The position numbers and the translations under genes are program-made. A DNA stretch of 64,000 bases from Trema orientale (Eukaryota > Streptophyta > Magnoliopsida > Rosales > Cannabaceae): contig JXTC01000088.1 of the NCBI GenBank assembly GCA_002914845.1, positions 776,035 through 840,034 on the forward strand, written 5' to 3'. The notes under the pieces were generated by a model. That model had not been told where the DNA came from. It searched no databases and saw nothing but the letters and a program-made list of their open reading frames with translations. This document shows positions 45,283-57,711 of this stretch, piece by piece; position 1 is the stretch's first letter, and the number at the start of each line of letters is the position of its first letter.

Positions 45283-48200
45283 ATGGCTACTGATAAGGTG
45301 GTTGAGACTGTGATAGTAGGAAATTATGTAGAGATGGAGACTGAAGGGAAGCCTCAAGACATGAAAACAAAGCTCTCCAATTTCTTTTGGCACGGTGGTT
45401 CTGTTTATGATGCTTGGTTTAGCTGTGCCTCAAACCAGGTTTCTATACATACAATTTCATTACTTTCTTCAATATTATTTTCGAGGACTGAGCTAGTGGA
45501 GCTGTATATATATGTGTGCCTAGTTAACAATGGTTTCATAATGTGTTATATTTTTCCTTCTCCAGTGGATTAAAATGCTTTTGTACTTATATTATAACTT
45601 GTAACAACAATTTTCAGGTGGCTCAAGTTCTGCTTACGTTGCCATACTCGTTTTCCCAGCTGGGATTGCTATCTGGAATACTATTTCAGCTCTTTTATGG
45701 CATAATGGGAAGTTGGACAGCTTATCTCATTAGCATACTCTATGTTGAATACAGAACAAGAAAAGAAAGAGAGAAAGCTGATTTCAGAAACCATGTGATC
45801 CAGGTTAGTATAATCTTAGACCAATTATTCTTGAAAAACTAGTTCCGTATATAGACACATATACATAAAGATATTTATATATGTAGATAATTTAATTTAA
45901 GTACCAGGTTATTTAGTTTAGTCCAAAGCTCACATGGATTTCAATAATTTTTTTTTTTTGTTTTCCCCCACATAGTGGTTTGAAGTTCTTGATGGTCTCC
46001 TTGGGAAACATTGGAGGAACGTGGGCTTGGCATTTAACTGTATCTTTCTTCTGTTTGGATCTGTCATTCAACTAATAGCTTGTGCAAGGTACTTACACAT
46101 GATCTCTGACCTTAAAGTTTAACTCTATCCTCATTTTTAATAATAAAACTTTGGAATAAAGAAATTAAAGTTACCTTAACACACAAATTATTGTATTTCT
46201 GTAACTGGGTATCTTTAATTTTTTTTTTTTTTTGGCAGTAACATATATTACATAAATGATAATCTGGACAAGAGGACTTGGACTTACATCTTCGGAGCTT
46301 GTTGCGCCACCACAGTCTTTATTCCTTCATTCCACAACTACAGAATCTGGTCATTCTTGGGCCTCTTGATGACCACATACACTGCTTGGTACCTCACCAT
46401 CGCTTCCCTAACCCACGGCCAGGTAACTAATAATTATAACGTGAAAAAGTCATTTTTTGATTAATGTGCTATGTATATACATATACTTGTGAAACGCTTT
46501 TGGCTTTTGCTATTTTTTAAGCCTTGTTTTCACTAATGCATAAATTTTTATGTGTTTGTATAATAGATTGAGGGAGTTAAGCACTCCGGTCCAACCAAGT
46601 TGGTCCTATATTTTACCGGGGCCACAAACATTCTCTACACATTCGGGGGACATGCCGTCACTGTGTAAGACAAGGCCAAATTTATAATAATGTCTTCTTC
46701 ATTATTTTCAACTTTGCCCATCTGTTATCTGGTCTTCAAAGTTTTGGTCCAACCGTCGTCCCTAGATAAAGGGTCAAATTTGAGCATAAAACGTGGGCTT
46801 AACGTTATATTGAAAGTGACTAAACCTTCTCTTCTTTGGACAAGACCTGACTATGAGATCTAATTACCAATCTTTAATCTAAGAAAAAAAAAAGTTGAAA
46901 TGTGTCCAAAATATTCTATTTTATTTAGTACTTCTTTTTTGTAAATTCCCCTATTGCCCTTATCAGGCGTGGGTGGCAAAAAGTCCTTATTTTCGTGGGG
47001 GGAACAATCCTATGTATTATTCCTTTTTAATTTGGTAAAGCCAAAACTCTTTCCCCTAATTGCTTTTGCTTTTATCATGAGAAAAGACCAAAAGGAATCC
47101 AGTTTTTAGATTCGAAGGTCTTCCAATAATTACAACTCCCCTTTTTCAAGGAGGATAAAAGAAAAAAAATAATCATAATAATCATTTCTTATTCAGCCAT
47201 GATGAGCCAAGCCCCGTGACAAAAACTTAATTGTCTATCTCATTCCCTATCCCAATTCCCATCTTTGGTTCAACTTTTGACCATGTTTGACGTTAACCCC
47301 AACTATTATGCATGGCATTTTCTTATACAATACATGTAAAAAAATTAATGAAGGCTTATAATATGTAATTAATAAACCTTTGGTTTGAAACAGGGAAATT
47401 ATGCACGCCATGTGGAAGCCTCAGAAGTTCAAGGCCATATACTTACTGGCTACCCTGTATGTGCTGACACTGACACTCCCATCCGCATCAGCAGTCTACT
47501 GGGCATTTGGAGACATGCTTCTTAATCACTCCAACGCTTTCTCTCTGCTCCCTAAATCCCGATTCAGAGACATGGCTGTCACTTTAATGCTCATCCACCA
47601 GGTACATAATAAAAACACACATATCTGCAAATACTATATATGCACCATGCACCATCTACACCTACATAGTTTGTTAATTTTGTTTTGTTATCGATCGATC
47701 CTGACTATCGTGAGTCATACTATAATTTTGTCCGTTAGAGCACACATCAATAGACGACCTCGTTAGCAACTTATATAGGAATACTGATAATAATGATTCC
47801 AACATCAGTAGTTTGTCAATGAGGCTATGATATTTACAATATATATATATATCTACACATTACATGTTTTTGTAATTTATAATTGAAATGACGGGAAATT
47901 TGGTTGGTCATGGTGCAGTTTATCACATTTGGATTTGCATGCACGCCGCTATACTTTATGTGGGAGAAATTGATAGGAATGCACGAGTGCAAGAGCTTAT
48001 GCAAGCGTGCGGCGGCGAGATTGCCTGTGGTGATCCCCATCTGGTTCCTAGCCATCATCTTCCCCTTCTTTGGTCCCATCAACTCCACCGTTGGATCACT
48101 TCTTGTTAGCTTCACCGTCTACATCATCCCTGCCCTGGCCCACATCTTCACCTTTAAATCAGCTGCTGCCAGAGAGGTAATTAATTAATTACTTCTTAAT

Positions 48201-49236
48201 TACTTATTAATTACCCCACTAATATCTCACATCATTAAATAAATAAATAAATGAAAAACACGACACTATAACCAAAAATGGAAATGCACGCCACGTAGGA
48301 ACATCCTAGAAAAAGCACTTTTGTCAAAGCGTAGCGTGAGTGGTCAGAATTTGACTGAACAGTGTTATACTACACGACAGGTATTTGTATTAGCTCGATT
48401 ATTAATGAAGTTGTGCCTATTAAGGGGTTAAAAAAAATATATATGTGACAAGTTATTGGAGGAACAGAGAAGGTAGCGTGTGTGGTTACAGTATAGCTGA
48501 CCATGCCCCGGACACTTCTCCTAGATGGATAAGAGTAATATATTGGACAACATATACACTATTCTTCTTTCTTTCTTCTTAAAGCTTTTTTTGGATTTCA
48601 TTTTCTTACTTCTAATTAATGAGCTTTTATGAGAATTGAGAGTTTGGAAAACGTTACTTGTTCTCACCAAAAAAAAAAAAATTCAGCCTTTACAGTGCTG
48701 AAAAGCACGAGATTCGTGCTGCATCAATGAGCTAGAATATTTGTTCGTATCTGATTGGTACTATTGAAATCTCCTCCCCCCTATAAAACGACTTTTCTTT
48801 GATACGTTGCTCTTGTCGTACGGTCCTAGTTAATTTGCGGTCCCCACATTACCCATTGTAGTTATTTACTCCAAAATATGTTGAGAGTTCTTTTTTTTGG
48901 CTTGAAAAAGTACGTTGAGAGTAATTTTCTCACTCTAACTTACATGATTAACGGCTGTGATTGCAGAACGCGGTGGAGCAACCATGCAAGTACTTGGGAG
49001 GATGGGTAGGAGCGTACACGATTAATGCCTTTGTAGTTGGGTGGGTCCTAGTGGTTGGGTTTGGATTCGGTGGGTGGGCGAGCATGACAAACTTCATACA
49101 CCAGATTGACACATTTGGACTTTTCACCAAGTGTTACCAATGCCCACCTCCGCCCACCGCAACGGCGCCGTTGCTTAACAGCACAGTGGCGCCGCCACCT
49201 CAGCCTCACCCCCACTTTCACCCTCACCATCTTTGA
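45283..49236 (+). CDS. LAX2: Auxin influx carrier of the AUX1/LAX family, LAX2-like
   Basis: Eight exons, 45283-45438, 45618-45803, 45976-46088, 46239-46422, 46567-46664, 47394-47601, 47919-48176 and 48967-49236, join with consistent phases to 490 residues, the usual AUX1/LAX length. The cytosolic N terminus (VVETVIVGNYVEMETEG), WHGGSVYDAWFSCASNQ, FGACCATTVFIPSFHNYR, FTGATNILYTFGGHAVTVEI and the C-terminal HQIDTFGLFTKCYQCPPP are hallmark segments of these proton-coupled auxin symporters of the plasma membrane (amino acid/auxin permease fold, about eleven membrane segments). The Pro/His-rich end is variable in the family. Similarity by eye is closest to LAX2, but LAX3 cannot be fully excluded. 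Intron 5 (729 bp) and intron 7 (790 bp) are the largest. Upstream are a TATA box and CT/GA tracts. Confidence 0.96.
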
Positions 49237-52200
49237 TTTTCTCCAATTCACATTTTCCACGTCAAATGCTTCTCTAATCTCTCTGCCTGATTAGACCTTA
49301 GACTAAGTTTTAAAAAAAAAAAATGTCATGGTACTAGACTCTATATATATTGTCTTCGGCCAACACCATTTCCCCCCCACAAACTACACATCTTTTGTAT
49401 TTTCTTTTCTCTTTTTTAAGCTTTCTGTTCTAGCTTAGGTTTGTTCACTTTTGTTTTGAGATCCCATGTGGGAAAAAAAAGAATGTATGGAATATTACCC
49501 CAAAAATTATAATAATAAAAAAAAAAAGCGTACTCTAGTTTTGTTGCCAATGAACAATATTGCTTGCTACGTACTACGTACATTTCTATTTTTAATAATA
49601 AATTAAAAGAGAAAACAGCCAAGACAAGGTTAGTACGAGTTGGAAATAATCTACAAGCAAAGAGAAAACTTGCGGATCATCTCTATGAACCACCACCATG
49701 CTACGGATTTTCCAGATGAGATGAATGGAGGTAGAAGCAAAGAGAAGAAAGTAAACCATCTTTTTTTTTTTTTTTTTCAAAAAACAAAATCCAACTCAAA
49801 ACGAACGTTAATGTGTCTTTTTTTTTTCATTTCTTTATGGCCTCTTACGTTAGGATCCAATTGTATCAACTTAAATTGAACAAATTTAATAAACACGTAT
49901 ACTATATTATAAAAAAAAAAAAAAAAACGTATATAGCAAATTTTAACATATGAAAAAAAAAAAAATAAAAAAAAAAAAAAAAAAAGAGTTAGGGTATTAG
50001 CGGAATACATGATGGATCAGAAGTTTAGTTGATTTCAATATTACAAAAAGATTCTTCTTTGTGTTATATATTAATTAAATAGAGGAAAAAGGACCGTCCT
50101 CACTGTGTGGTCACAAGCAAGGTTATATATTCCTCCAAAGTTTAAATATGAAATTCTCCTTCGACGTCGAATTACTTATTGTTCTCTTGTATTGCTTGTA
50201 CGACCTACTTGATTTTCTTCTATCTTTTTATTATTATTATTTTTTATTAATTGTGTGTGTGTGACCTTTTAATTTATTCTCTATGAAAATCGTGTAACAT
50301 TAATGGGACACCGTAAAATAATCACTACTCAATGCCCAGTGGGATAAATATGTAACATAATATATGGGATAAGCAATCCCTCGCTATAACGACGGCACCA
50401 TTTTTAAAAATTTATTTAAGCATTTAAATTGAATTAAACTCAAATTTTTATACTTAAAGGGTAATATTCTGAAATTAATTTATCACTTTTTAATTTTACA
50501 AATAAAAAGAAGTAATTATAATTCAATCCAACGCAAAAGTACACAAAAGCATTAAGCAATAATTCAATCTAATTCGATATATTCCAATCCAAACTAATGC
50601 ATCAAACATTCCTAAGAATAATGACAAGAATGGTAAAATGCTTCCCCAACTATGACGTTGCATTCGTGCTATATCTAATATAGTTGATTTACAAATTTTT
50701 CAAAATCATATAATATATATAATTATAAATATATATATATATGTAAATAGTATTACGGCAAAGCTTAAAGGAAAAAGCCCACAAAACTATTTTGTGGTGT
50801 CTTTCATACCTCTATACTGAACAAATTTGAAGTAATATTTTTTGCATAAAACGCATATCACATACAATATTATGGTAAATAGCCGAATATAAGTAGGTCC
50901 ACTATACCATATTTTTTAATTTTTTTTCATAAAAACATAGCTCCTCATGAGAATAATATTTTAACAAAAGTTAAAAAGTTTCAATTACAGTGTAAGCACA
51001 AAATATTACAATTTTAAACTCTTCAAAAAAAAGGCGAAAAGTGGATCACAAATACAACGACAGTAAGATTGTGGGCTACCATAATTTTTTAAGAGAAAAA
51101 GATAATAAGGACTATCAACAAATAATTGCTTTCACCTATTATTGGACTACATTCTTGATGAGTAGAGTACTATGATTCTAATACCAAATAAGATCCACAC
51201 TTGAAAAAAAACCGACTCATTCATATTAAAAATCTAAATCCAAAGAAAAAGTATCAAAGATTCGAAATCTAGTAAACGGAATAAAAAGCTACACAGATTA
51301 AAGAACAAGTGGTACGAACCATACAAATGTGGTATTATATAACCAGATTTAAATATGTGCTTATTAGAAAATTAAAGAAAAAGTGGAAAAAACAGAAAAA
51401 CTCATCCCTGAAGGAGATGAGGAGGGGGATAAGAGAGGAGGAGGAGATACCGTAGAAGGAGACCAAAGTATTCCCTCTCTGATCTATTGTAAGAGTGATG
51501 AAGAAATTTTTTTGAGAGAGAAAGAAAAAGGAGACTAAGGTTTTTTTATTATTATTATTATTTTTTAGATCGTATGCGAACTTGTCATCAATACATTGGA
51601 CTGTATGGTACTGTATTTATATAAGGGATATAGTTACTGAATTGGATGGTAATTTTACTACCAAATGTTCGGATTATTTTCCATCCATCTTTGGCAATGG
51701 ACGGAAACAGCGAAATGAATCATGTGTTTCACTGATCGAGCTACCTGAAAAGCAAAATGAGAGTAATCTATGTGGTACATTTTACACTATGATAGATCCC
51801 GATACTTTGATTATTACTTTTCCTTTTAAACATTCATCATCATATCCAATATATAGCTCAATGCTGTCCAGCTTTCATCGCCCAAGGATTTAGGCCAAGG
51901 CCGCAGGCACTCTGATCTTGACAACGATGAGTCCCGAAACAAAAGTTGTAACATTCTGCTGGTAAAGAGGATATATATATATATACACACACGTATACAT
52001 ATTTATTTGAATGCTTATTTGTCTTTACCATAGAATTTTTCGAGACCCCTTTTCCCGTGAGTATAAGAGGAGGTGGACAAAAGGGCAAAACCGACAAAAC
52101 CTCCCCCGAAATAATCAAGTGAAAGAAAGGGCTCCGTTACTATATGGATATCTTTTTGGGAAGATAAGGCAGCTTTGTACATTGGTAAAAATGTTGGGTC

Positions 52201-55200
52201 GGAATCCAATTATCTACTCGTCTCCCAAAGGCTATATAAATATGTATAATTTGTATACAAATTCACAAAGTTGTTTACAGTTCTTTTTTATGAGACACAA
52301 TATATATGACTTTATACGAGCATGCGACCCAAGAAAAAAATAAAGACATAGAAAAGCTTTGTATCTTTTCAGTTCAAGCTCGTGTTCTGTCCCTTGCAAT
52401 GTTCCTCCTTTATTCCCAAGACAAAAAAGATAATGATACGAAGAAGCTTGACATTGCAGAAGTGCCATCCCAAAAATTAATCTCGTTTAGTTAATTCTCT
52501 GGGACATTATTAACTCTGACCCTATTTTAAAGTTCACAGTGAAATATGTGACAAATTATAACTCACTTATAGAAATAGATGTTTTTGTTTAAAGAAAAAA
52601 TTGGATCCAAAATTGTCCACACATTTCCACCATCAAGTAAACTCAATTATGGTCGAAATATTTCGATTACGGTAAAAAAAAACTAAATATGTATTGAAAA
52701 ATCAGATATGAGGTAAAAAAGAAAATGATTTGATTGTGACTACTCACCTCCTCCAATTCCGATCAGCAATTATAAAGATTTATGGAGGAGGTTTGTGACG
52801 AATCTTGGAATGGTCATGGTTGTGAGAGGAGAAGAATTTGGCATTCTATTTATGGGTATTTGAGTAAATTTAAATAGATAACATAACAAGGTTAAATTTT
52901 GATAATTATGACGTTAGTGAAACGCTTGTGTTTAAAAACCCTAATTTTCTGAGTAGAGCGTCCTATGTGACGAGAAAGAAGAAAAGGGCATCTTAGATTG
53001 GAATGGGCAGCCAAAGCTGAAAAACTTTTTCAGTACCATCTCTGAGGATTGAAGGAACGCATTATTGATAAAATATTATTGAATTTGCAGTACGTAGATT
53101 TCTTGGATGGTTTTGATTGATACGTTGAAAATTAGGATTTATACCTCTTTGCTAGCCAACTATAAGTTTCACAAGAATAGGCATACAAAAACTGTCCAAT
53201 TCGATAGGATGACAACTTTATCCAATTTTGATCCAAAATTTAAAATTAAAGGGACCAACCCAATCTAATCCAATCCCCAAAATTAGATAGTCGATTTTAA
53301 TTGGCTTTGATAAGATATTTTGAAATTGATCAATACAGCCAACTCAAGCCAATATATACATGTACACGCTTAAAACATAAATATAATTATATTATAAATT
53401 GGTTTATGTTTCTAGTTCTAATATAAGAAGACTTTTATTGTCAATTTTTGTGATTAATTGATGTCATTTGTTTAAGTTTTGTTGAATCAAGTGAATATAT
53501 GCTAGTTAAACCTAACATATTTGTCCAAAACGTTTAAAAAAAATAGATAAACATTTAAGCTAAATAAGGTGAAACCTATAATCCAACCCAAACGCCGTAT
53601 TTGATTGGAAAATAACCGATGTTTAACTCCTAAATGATTAAAACTTGCTAAGCTACGTTTGTTATGACTTTACAAGGAATACTGTAGGTCCTAGAGTGTC
53701 AATGACCATTCAAAAAAATGTTTAATATTACTTGCAAAATTGAAAACTCTCCGCAGATGTGTAATTATTTGAAAGGATTCCTTGGTTTTGAGAGAAAAAA
53801 AAAAAGATAATGAACTAGAAACTTGGATCAAGACTCCACACCGTTATAGGTCATAGATTATTGACTTGGACGACACAATCTAAACAAGCCTGCCAATTAA
53901 TCTTCCTACCTAGTAGGAAGCATGCTCGTACGACACTTTGTGGCAGGAAAGGCCCAAGGTTTCCCCAAAAAGTGGAGCTTAAGGTCCAAACTAGGCCGGG
54001 CCTCTAACTAAGAGACCCAAACCCAGCTAAGAATATTGACCAGTAATTAAGAGGTTTTACTAGCATAGATTTACATGCTCACTCTCTCCGCATGGAATTA
54101 GGTAAAGTATATGAAGTGTGGATACCTACTTGCCAAACGGCTTCTTGTACGATTGGTTCGTAATTTATGTACCATTAAAGACCACTCTTTCCTTCTTCCT
54201 TCTCTTGAGAAATTCGTATTTGCACCAACACTTCAAAACATTGCCAATCAAACATATAAATCACTTGACTAAACCACGCTTGGCATCTCGCTAGAAAATA
54301 TATAATGAAGAATCAAGGGGGCAAACTTACTAGTTCCCCTAGTAATCAAAACGACTAAAAGGTCTCAACTTTATTTCCTTTCACTTTGAATTATTTTCAC
54401 CTTGACGAACAAGCTGCTTTCATAGCACAATAATAGAATAAGAGAGGAAATTTTCATTCCACATAGCTAAAAAGAAGAATTATTAAAATAGCCACGATCC
54501 AATCAGGAAATCCCTTTTCCTTTTCCTTTTACTTTCTTTTTTTTTTTTTTTTTTGTGGGAATCAAGGAAAAGGAAAGGTAAGGGAGAGACCCATCTCGTC
54601 TGCTATGAAAAAGAAAAGAACAAAGCTCCATGGGCATCCATTTCGCGACAAAATCTGGGAGTCTATAAAAGTAAGTAATTACTCATTTCATAGAAAGGGT
54701 CAATTTACTATTTTTTTTTTAAATTTTTCTCTCCACGAGCCAATAATATCAATTGGAGGGATAGACAAGGCATCCTACCTCTCAAGAACATATCCCACAA
54801 TTATTTCCACGAGAATCTCATGCTATCAAGTACCAACAAATTGAAAGCTAAGAAGAGTACTTCAATAGGGCATTATAATGAAATATGAAAGGAAAAAAAA
54901 AGTAAATCGAAACAAAATTGATTAAGAAACACCGGCATATATTATATGATGTGTATACACACTTGAAATGGAGCAAAGGTTAAGTACTAAGTAGTAGTAG
55001 CTCACTGAAAATATACGGTGCCCATAATTAAAACCCAGAAATACATTACTAATTTGGAGAACACTAGTAATTCCGATAATATCATAACTCCTATTCAAAG
55101 GACAAACCCAACATTAGAAAATAAAAGATAAAAGGTTAAAAAAAAGAGAAAAAGAAAAGGCCACATTGTGACCCAAAAGGGAAAAACAGAACAATGATCC

Positions 55201-55309
55201 AAACACTCTAAAAGCAAAAGAGTTTTCACCAAACCATTAAAATAAAACCTCCAAAAGCAATTAAATGCCCCTATAGGTAAGCACCTTTTACCAACTACGA
55301 TTCTTTGGC
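49237..55309. other. Long intergenic region, nothing recognised
   Basis: About 6 kb of AT-rich DNA with long A/T homopolymers, notably at 49910-49985 and 54530-54555. Open frames at 51582-51893, 51858-52118 and 52015-52343 overlap one another on both strands and none shows a known domain. The first 200 bases are the presumed 3' untranslated region of LAX2, and the last 50 bases that of the cold-shock gene on the minus strand. Confidence 0.45.
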
Positions 55310-55918
55310 TCAACGAGGGTTGTTTGGGCACTCCCTCGCGAAATGTCCTGACCCACCACAGTTGAAGCAGTTCCCACCACCGCCGCTACCGCCGCCGCCA
55401 TACCTTCCTCCGCCGCCGCCACCATATCCACCACCGCCACTACCGCAGTCCCTCGCCAAGTGCCCGGTTTCGCCACACTTAAAACACGCGCCACCGCCAC
55501 CACCACCACCGTATCCACCATCGCCACCTCTACTACCCCTCCCACCACCGTAACCACCTCCACCACCATAACCACCACCTCCGCCATAACCACCACCACC
55601 GCCGTAGCCGCCGCCGCCACCACCACCGCGGGATCCTCTCCCGCCACCTCCACCACCGGAGCCGCCTCCTCCGCCGCCACGTGTTCCCTGAACGGGACCC
55701 TCGTTGGGGCCGGTGACATCGACGGCCTTGGTCCTGCCACCCGGATCTGACTCGATCAGAAACTCGACGGTTTCGCCGTCGGCGAGGCTCCGGAAGCCAT
55801 CGGATCTGATGGAGGACTGGTGAACGAACAAGTCCTCGGAGCCATCAGAAGGGGTTATGAAGCCGTAACCCTTCTGATCGTTGAACCACTTCACAATCCC
55901 GGTCACTCTCTCCCCCAT
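55310..55918 (-). CDS. GRP2: Cold-shock-domain glycine-rich protein with two CCHC zinc knuckles
   Basis: An intronless 202-residue frame. Residues about 5-70 are a cold-shock domain with RNP1 (KGYGFIT, 16-22) and RNP2 (DLFVHQ, 29-34). The rest is Gly-rich (GGYGG repeats) and holds two CCHC zinc knuckles, at about 145-158 ([14 protein letters not shown]) and 184-197 ([14 protein letters not shown]). Plant proteins of this architecture and size (Arabidopsis CSP2/GRP2 and CSP4/GRP2b) are nucleic-acid chaperones of nucleus and cytoplasm that melt RNA structure in the cold and in development. Two rather than seven zinc knuckles places it with the CSP2/CSP4 type; which of these is the orthologue is not decidable here. 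Its leader carries a GA tract on the sense strand (55992-56020). The Gly-rich part is prone to repeat-length change. Confidence 0.95.
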   Translation of the reverse strand: MGERVTGIVKWFNDQKGYGFITPSDGSEDLFVHQSSIRSDGFRSLADGETVEFLIESDPGGRTKAVDVTGPNEGPVQGTRGGGGGGSGGGGGGRGSRGGGGGGGYGGGGGYGGGGGYGGGGGYGGGRGSRGGDGGYGGGGGGGACFKCGETGHLARDCGSGGGGYGGGGGGRYGGGGSGGGGNCFNCGGSGHFARECPNNPR

Positions 55919-55988
55919 GGCCGAAACTTTGAATCTACAAAAACCCTAAACCTAAACCTACCAAACCCAGAAGACCCACCGCCTTAAG

Positions 55989-55991
<3 letters not shown>

Positions 55992-56020
<29 letters not shown>
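55992..56020 (-). repeat. (GA)n tract in the GRP2 5' leader or promoter
   Basis: About 14 CT units on the plus strand, GA on the sense strand of the cold-shock gene, 75-100 bases upstream of its start codon. Confidence 0.8.
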
Positions 56021-56026
<6 letters not shown>

Positions 56027-56348
56027 CTCTCTCTCACTGACTCATGGTTTGTATGAGACTGTATTTTGGGCTTTATGGGTTCAACTTTGGTCAGTCCAAG
56101 GTAACCTTTTATACCCAAAAATTTAATTATTAAGCTTAATGAGTAATCAATACTATTTATCAGATTTTGTTTAATTGTTTTGCCAATTTTAGTGGGGCAT
56201 CTTTGTGGACCCAGTTTCTTTTTTATTGATAAATTTAGCTGAGTGACCAAAACTTTAAACTCAAATTTAATTGAATGACCAAAATTTCAAATTTGATTAA
56301 GTAAATGTTTATTTTAAAATTTTATAGCTAAATGTCTAAGTATATGTA
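56021..56348. other. Upstream region of GRP2
   Basis: Promoter region of the minus-strand gene, ending at the first MITE of the cluster. No clear core element was identified. Confidence 0.4.
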
Positions 56349-56357
56349 TTTTTATAT

Positions 56358-56529
56358 AGGGATGGCTACGGTAGGGGCGTCTCTACGTAGGGTCATGCCT
56401 TAATTATCGTTGGATGGGAATCTGTGGGGAATAACGAGAATCTGTGGAGAATCTATTTATATACAGATTCCCATCCAACGGTGAATAGACAGGGCCCTAC
56501 GTAGGGGCGTCCTTACTGTAGACGCGCCC
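56358..56529. mobile_element. Mutator-like MITE, copy C
   Basis: A 172-bp family member. Flanking 9-mers TTTTTATAT (56349-56357) and TTTTTGTAT (56530-56538) match at 8 of 9. It is in the same orientation as copies B, D and F and nearly identical to copy D. Confidence 0.9.
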
Positions 56530-56638
56530 TTTTTGTATTTAGTAGATACACATATTTATCAATTTTAGATACTGTACTGAAATGCACTGAATATATAATT
56601 TTTTAAATTTAGTAAATAAAATTTTACATTTGGTATGT

Positions 56639-56810
56639 GGGGATGGCTATGGTAGGGGCGTCCCTACGTAGGGTCATGCCTTAATTATCGTTGGATGGGA
56701 ATCTGTGGGGAATAACAGGAATCTGTAGAGAATCTATTTATATACAGATTCCCATCCAACGGTGAATAGACAGGGCCCTACGTAGGGGCGCCCCTACTGT
56801 AGACGCGCCC
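56639..56810. mobile_element. Mutator-like MITE, copy D
   Basis: A 172-bp family member. Flanking 9-mers TTGGTATGT (56630-56638) and TTGGTATAT (56811-56819) match at 8 of 9. It lies only 109 bp from copy C. Confidence 0.9.
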
Positions 56811-56920
56811 TTGGTATATAAGCATATAGACCGGACATTTTGTTATAACATTTGACAAATGGATATTTACCAAAATTGGACCCAAAATTTGGTCATATTT
56901 TTATAAGCCCTTTTTTTCTT

Positions 56921-57092
56921 GGGCGCGTCTACAGTAGGGGCGTCCCTGCGTAGGGCCCTGTCTATACACCGTTTGATAGGAATCTGTGTATAAACAAATT
57001 CTCCACAGATTCCCGTTATTCCCCACAGATTCTCATCAAACGGTGTATAAAGGGTGGTCCTACGTAGAGGCGCCCCTACTGTAGCCCTCCCT
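56921..57092. mobile_element. Mutator-like MITE, copy E (opposite orientation)
   Basis: Begins GGGCGCGTCTACAGTAGGGG. Flanked by TTTTTTCTT at 56912-56920 and 57093-57101. Inverted relative to C and D and slightly more diverged (CATCAAACGG for CATCCAACGG). Confidence 0.88.
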
Positions 57093-57101
57093 TTTTTTCT
57101 T

Positions 57102-57711
57102 TTATTTTTTCTTTGGGAACCAAAACGACGGTTGGCTGTGCTTGATGTAAATCCAGTGGTTGGGGTTTTATTTTGAATTACAGACTCGTGGTTTGACCGG
57201 GACTGGAAGCTGATTGGTCAAATTTATTTATTAATTTTTTAGGGAAAAAAATAAATATTTATCGGTTTCGTTTATTGCATGGGGATCAAATTAAAATATC
57301 TTTGATTCCTCTATGAGACGTAGAAGTGGTTGTTAGCCAAAAGAAACGGCACTAACTTTTGGGGACTTGCACTTAAATTACACCTTTTTATGCACTTAAT
57401 TAGTTAATTGCCCTTAAATCATGATACAACCCTTTTTAGACTTTTGTATTATACAATTCCTGTTATCCCTTTATTCTATTTCTTTTACTTTTATCGCCAC
57501 AAAGGAAAGGAATATAAATATTTTGATCATTAGCTTTTTTTCAAAAAAAAAAAAAAAAAGAGGATTAAGTAGACAATTACTACTTTTTTCAAATTTTTAA
57601 CTAAATTTACTACTACCATTAGATTCTACCACTTTTGGGAGAGAATTTTCAAATGTTTAACTCATTTAGCTTCATGTTCAATTTCAAATGCCGAATAGTT
57701 ATTTCTTTTTG
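57102..57711. other. Spacer within the MITE cluster
   Basis: AT-rich, with an A tract at about 57543-57559. No gene recognised. Confidence 0.45.

Noticed and set aside
51858..52118. Minus-strand frame with a cysteine-spaced segment (ECYNFCFGTHRCQDQSAC), considered as a defensin-like peptide
   Set aside because: No signal peptide precedes it, the cysteine spacing does not fit a known plant class with certainty, and frames on both strands overlap here.
55288..55740. Val/Ala-rich minus frame and Thr- or Pro-rich plus frames overlapping the cold-shock gene
   Set aside because: They are alternate-frame readings of the glycine-rich codons.
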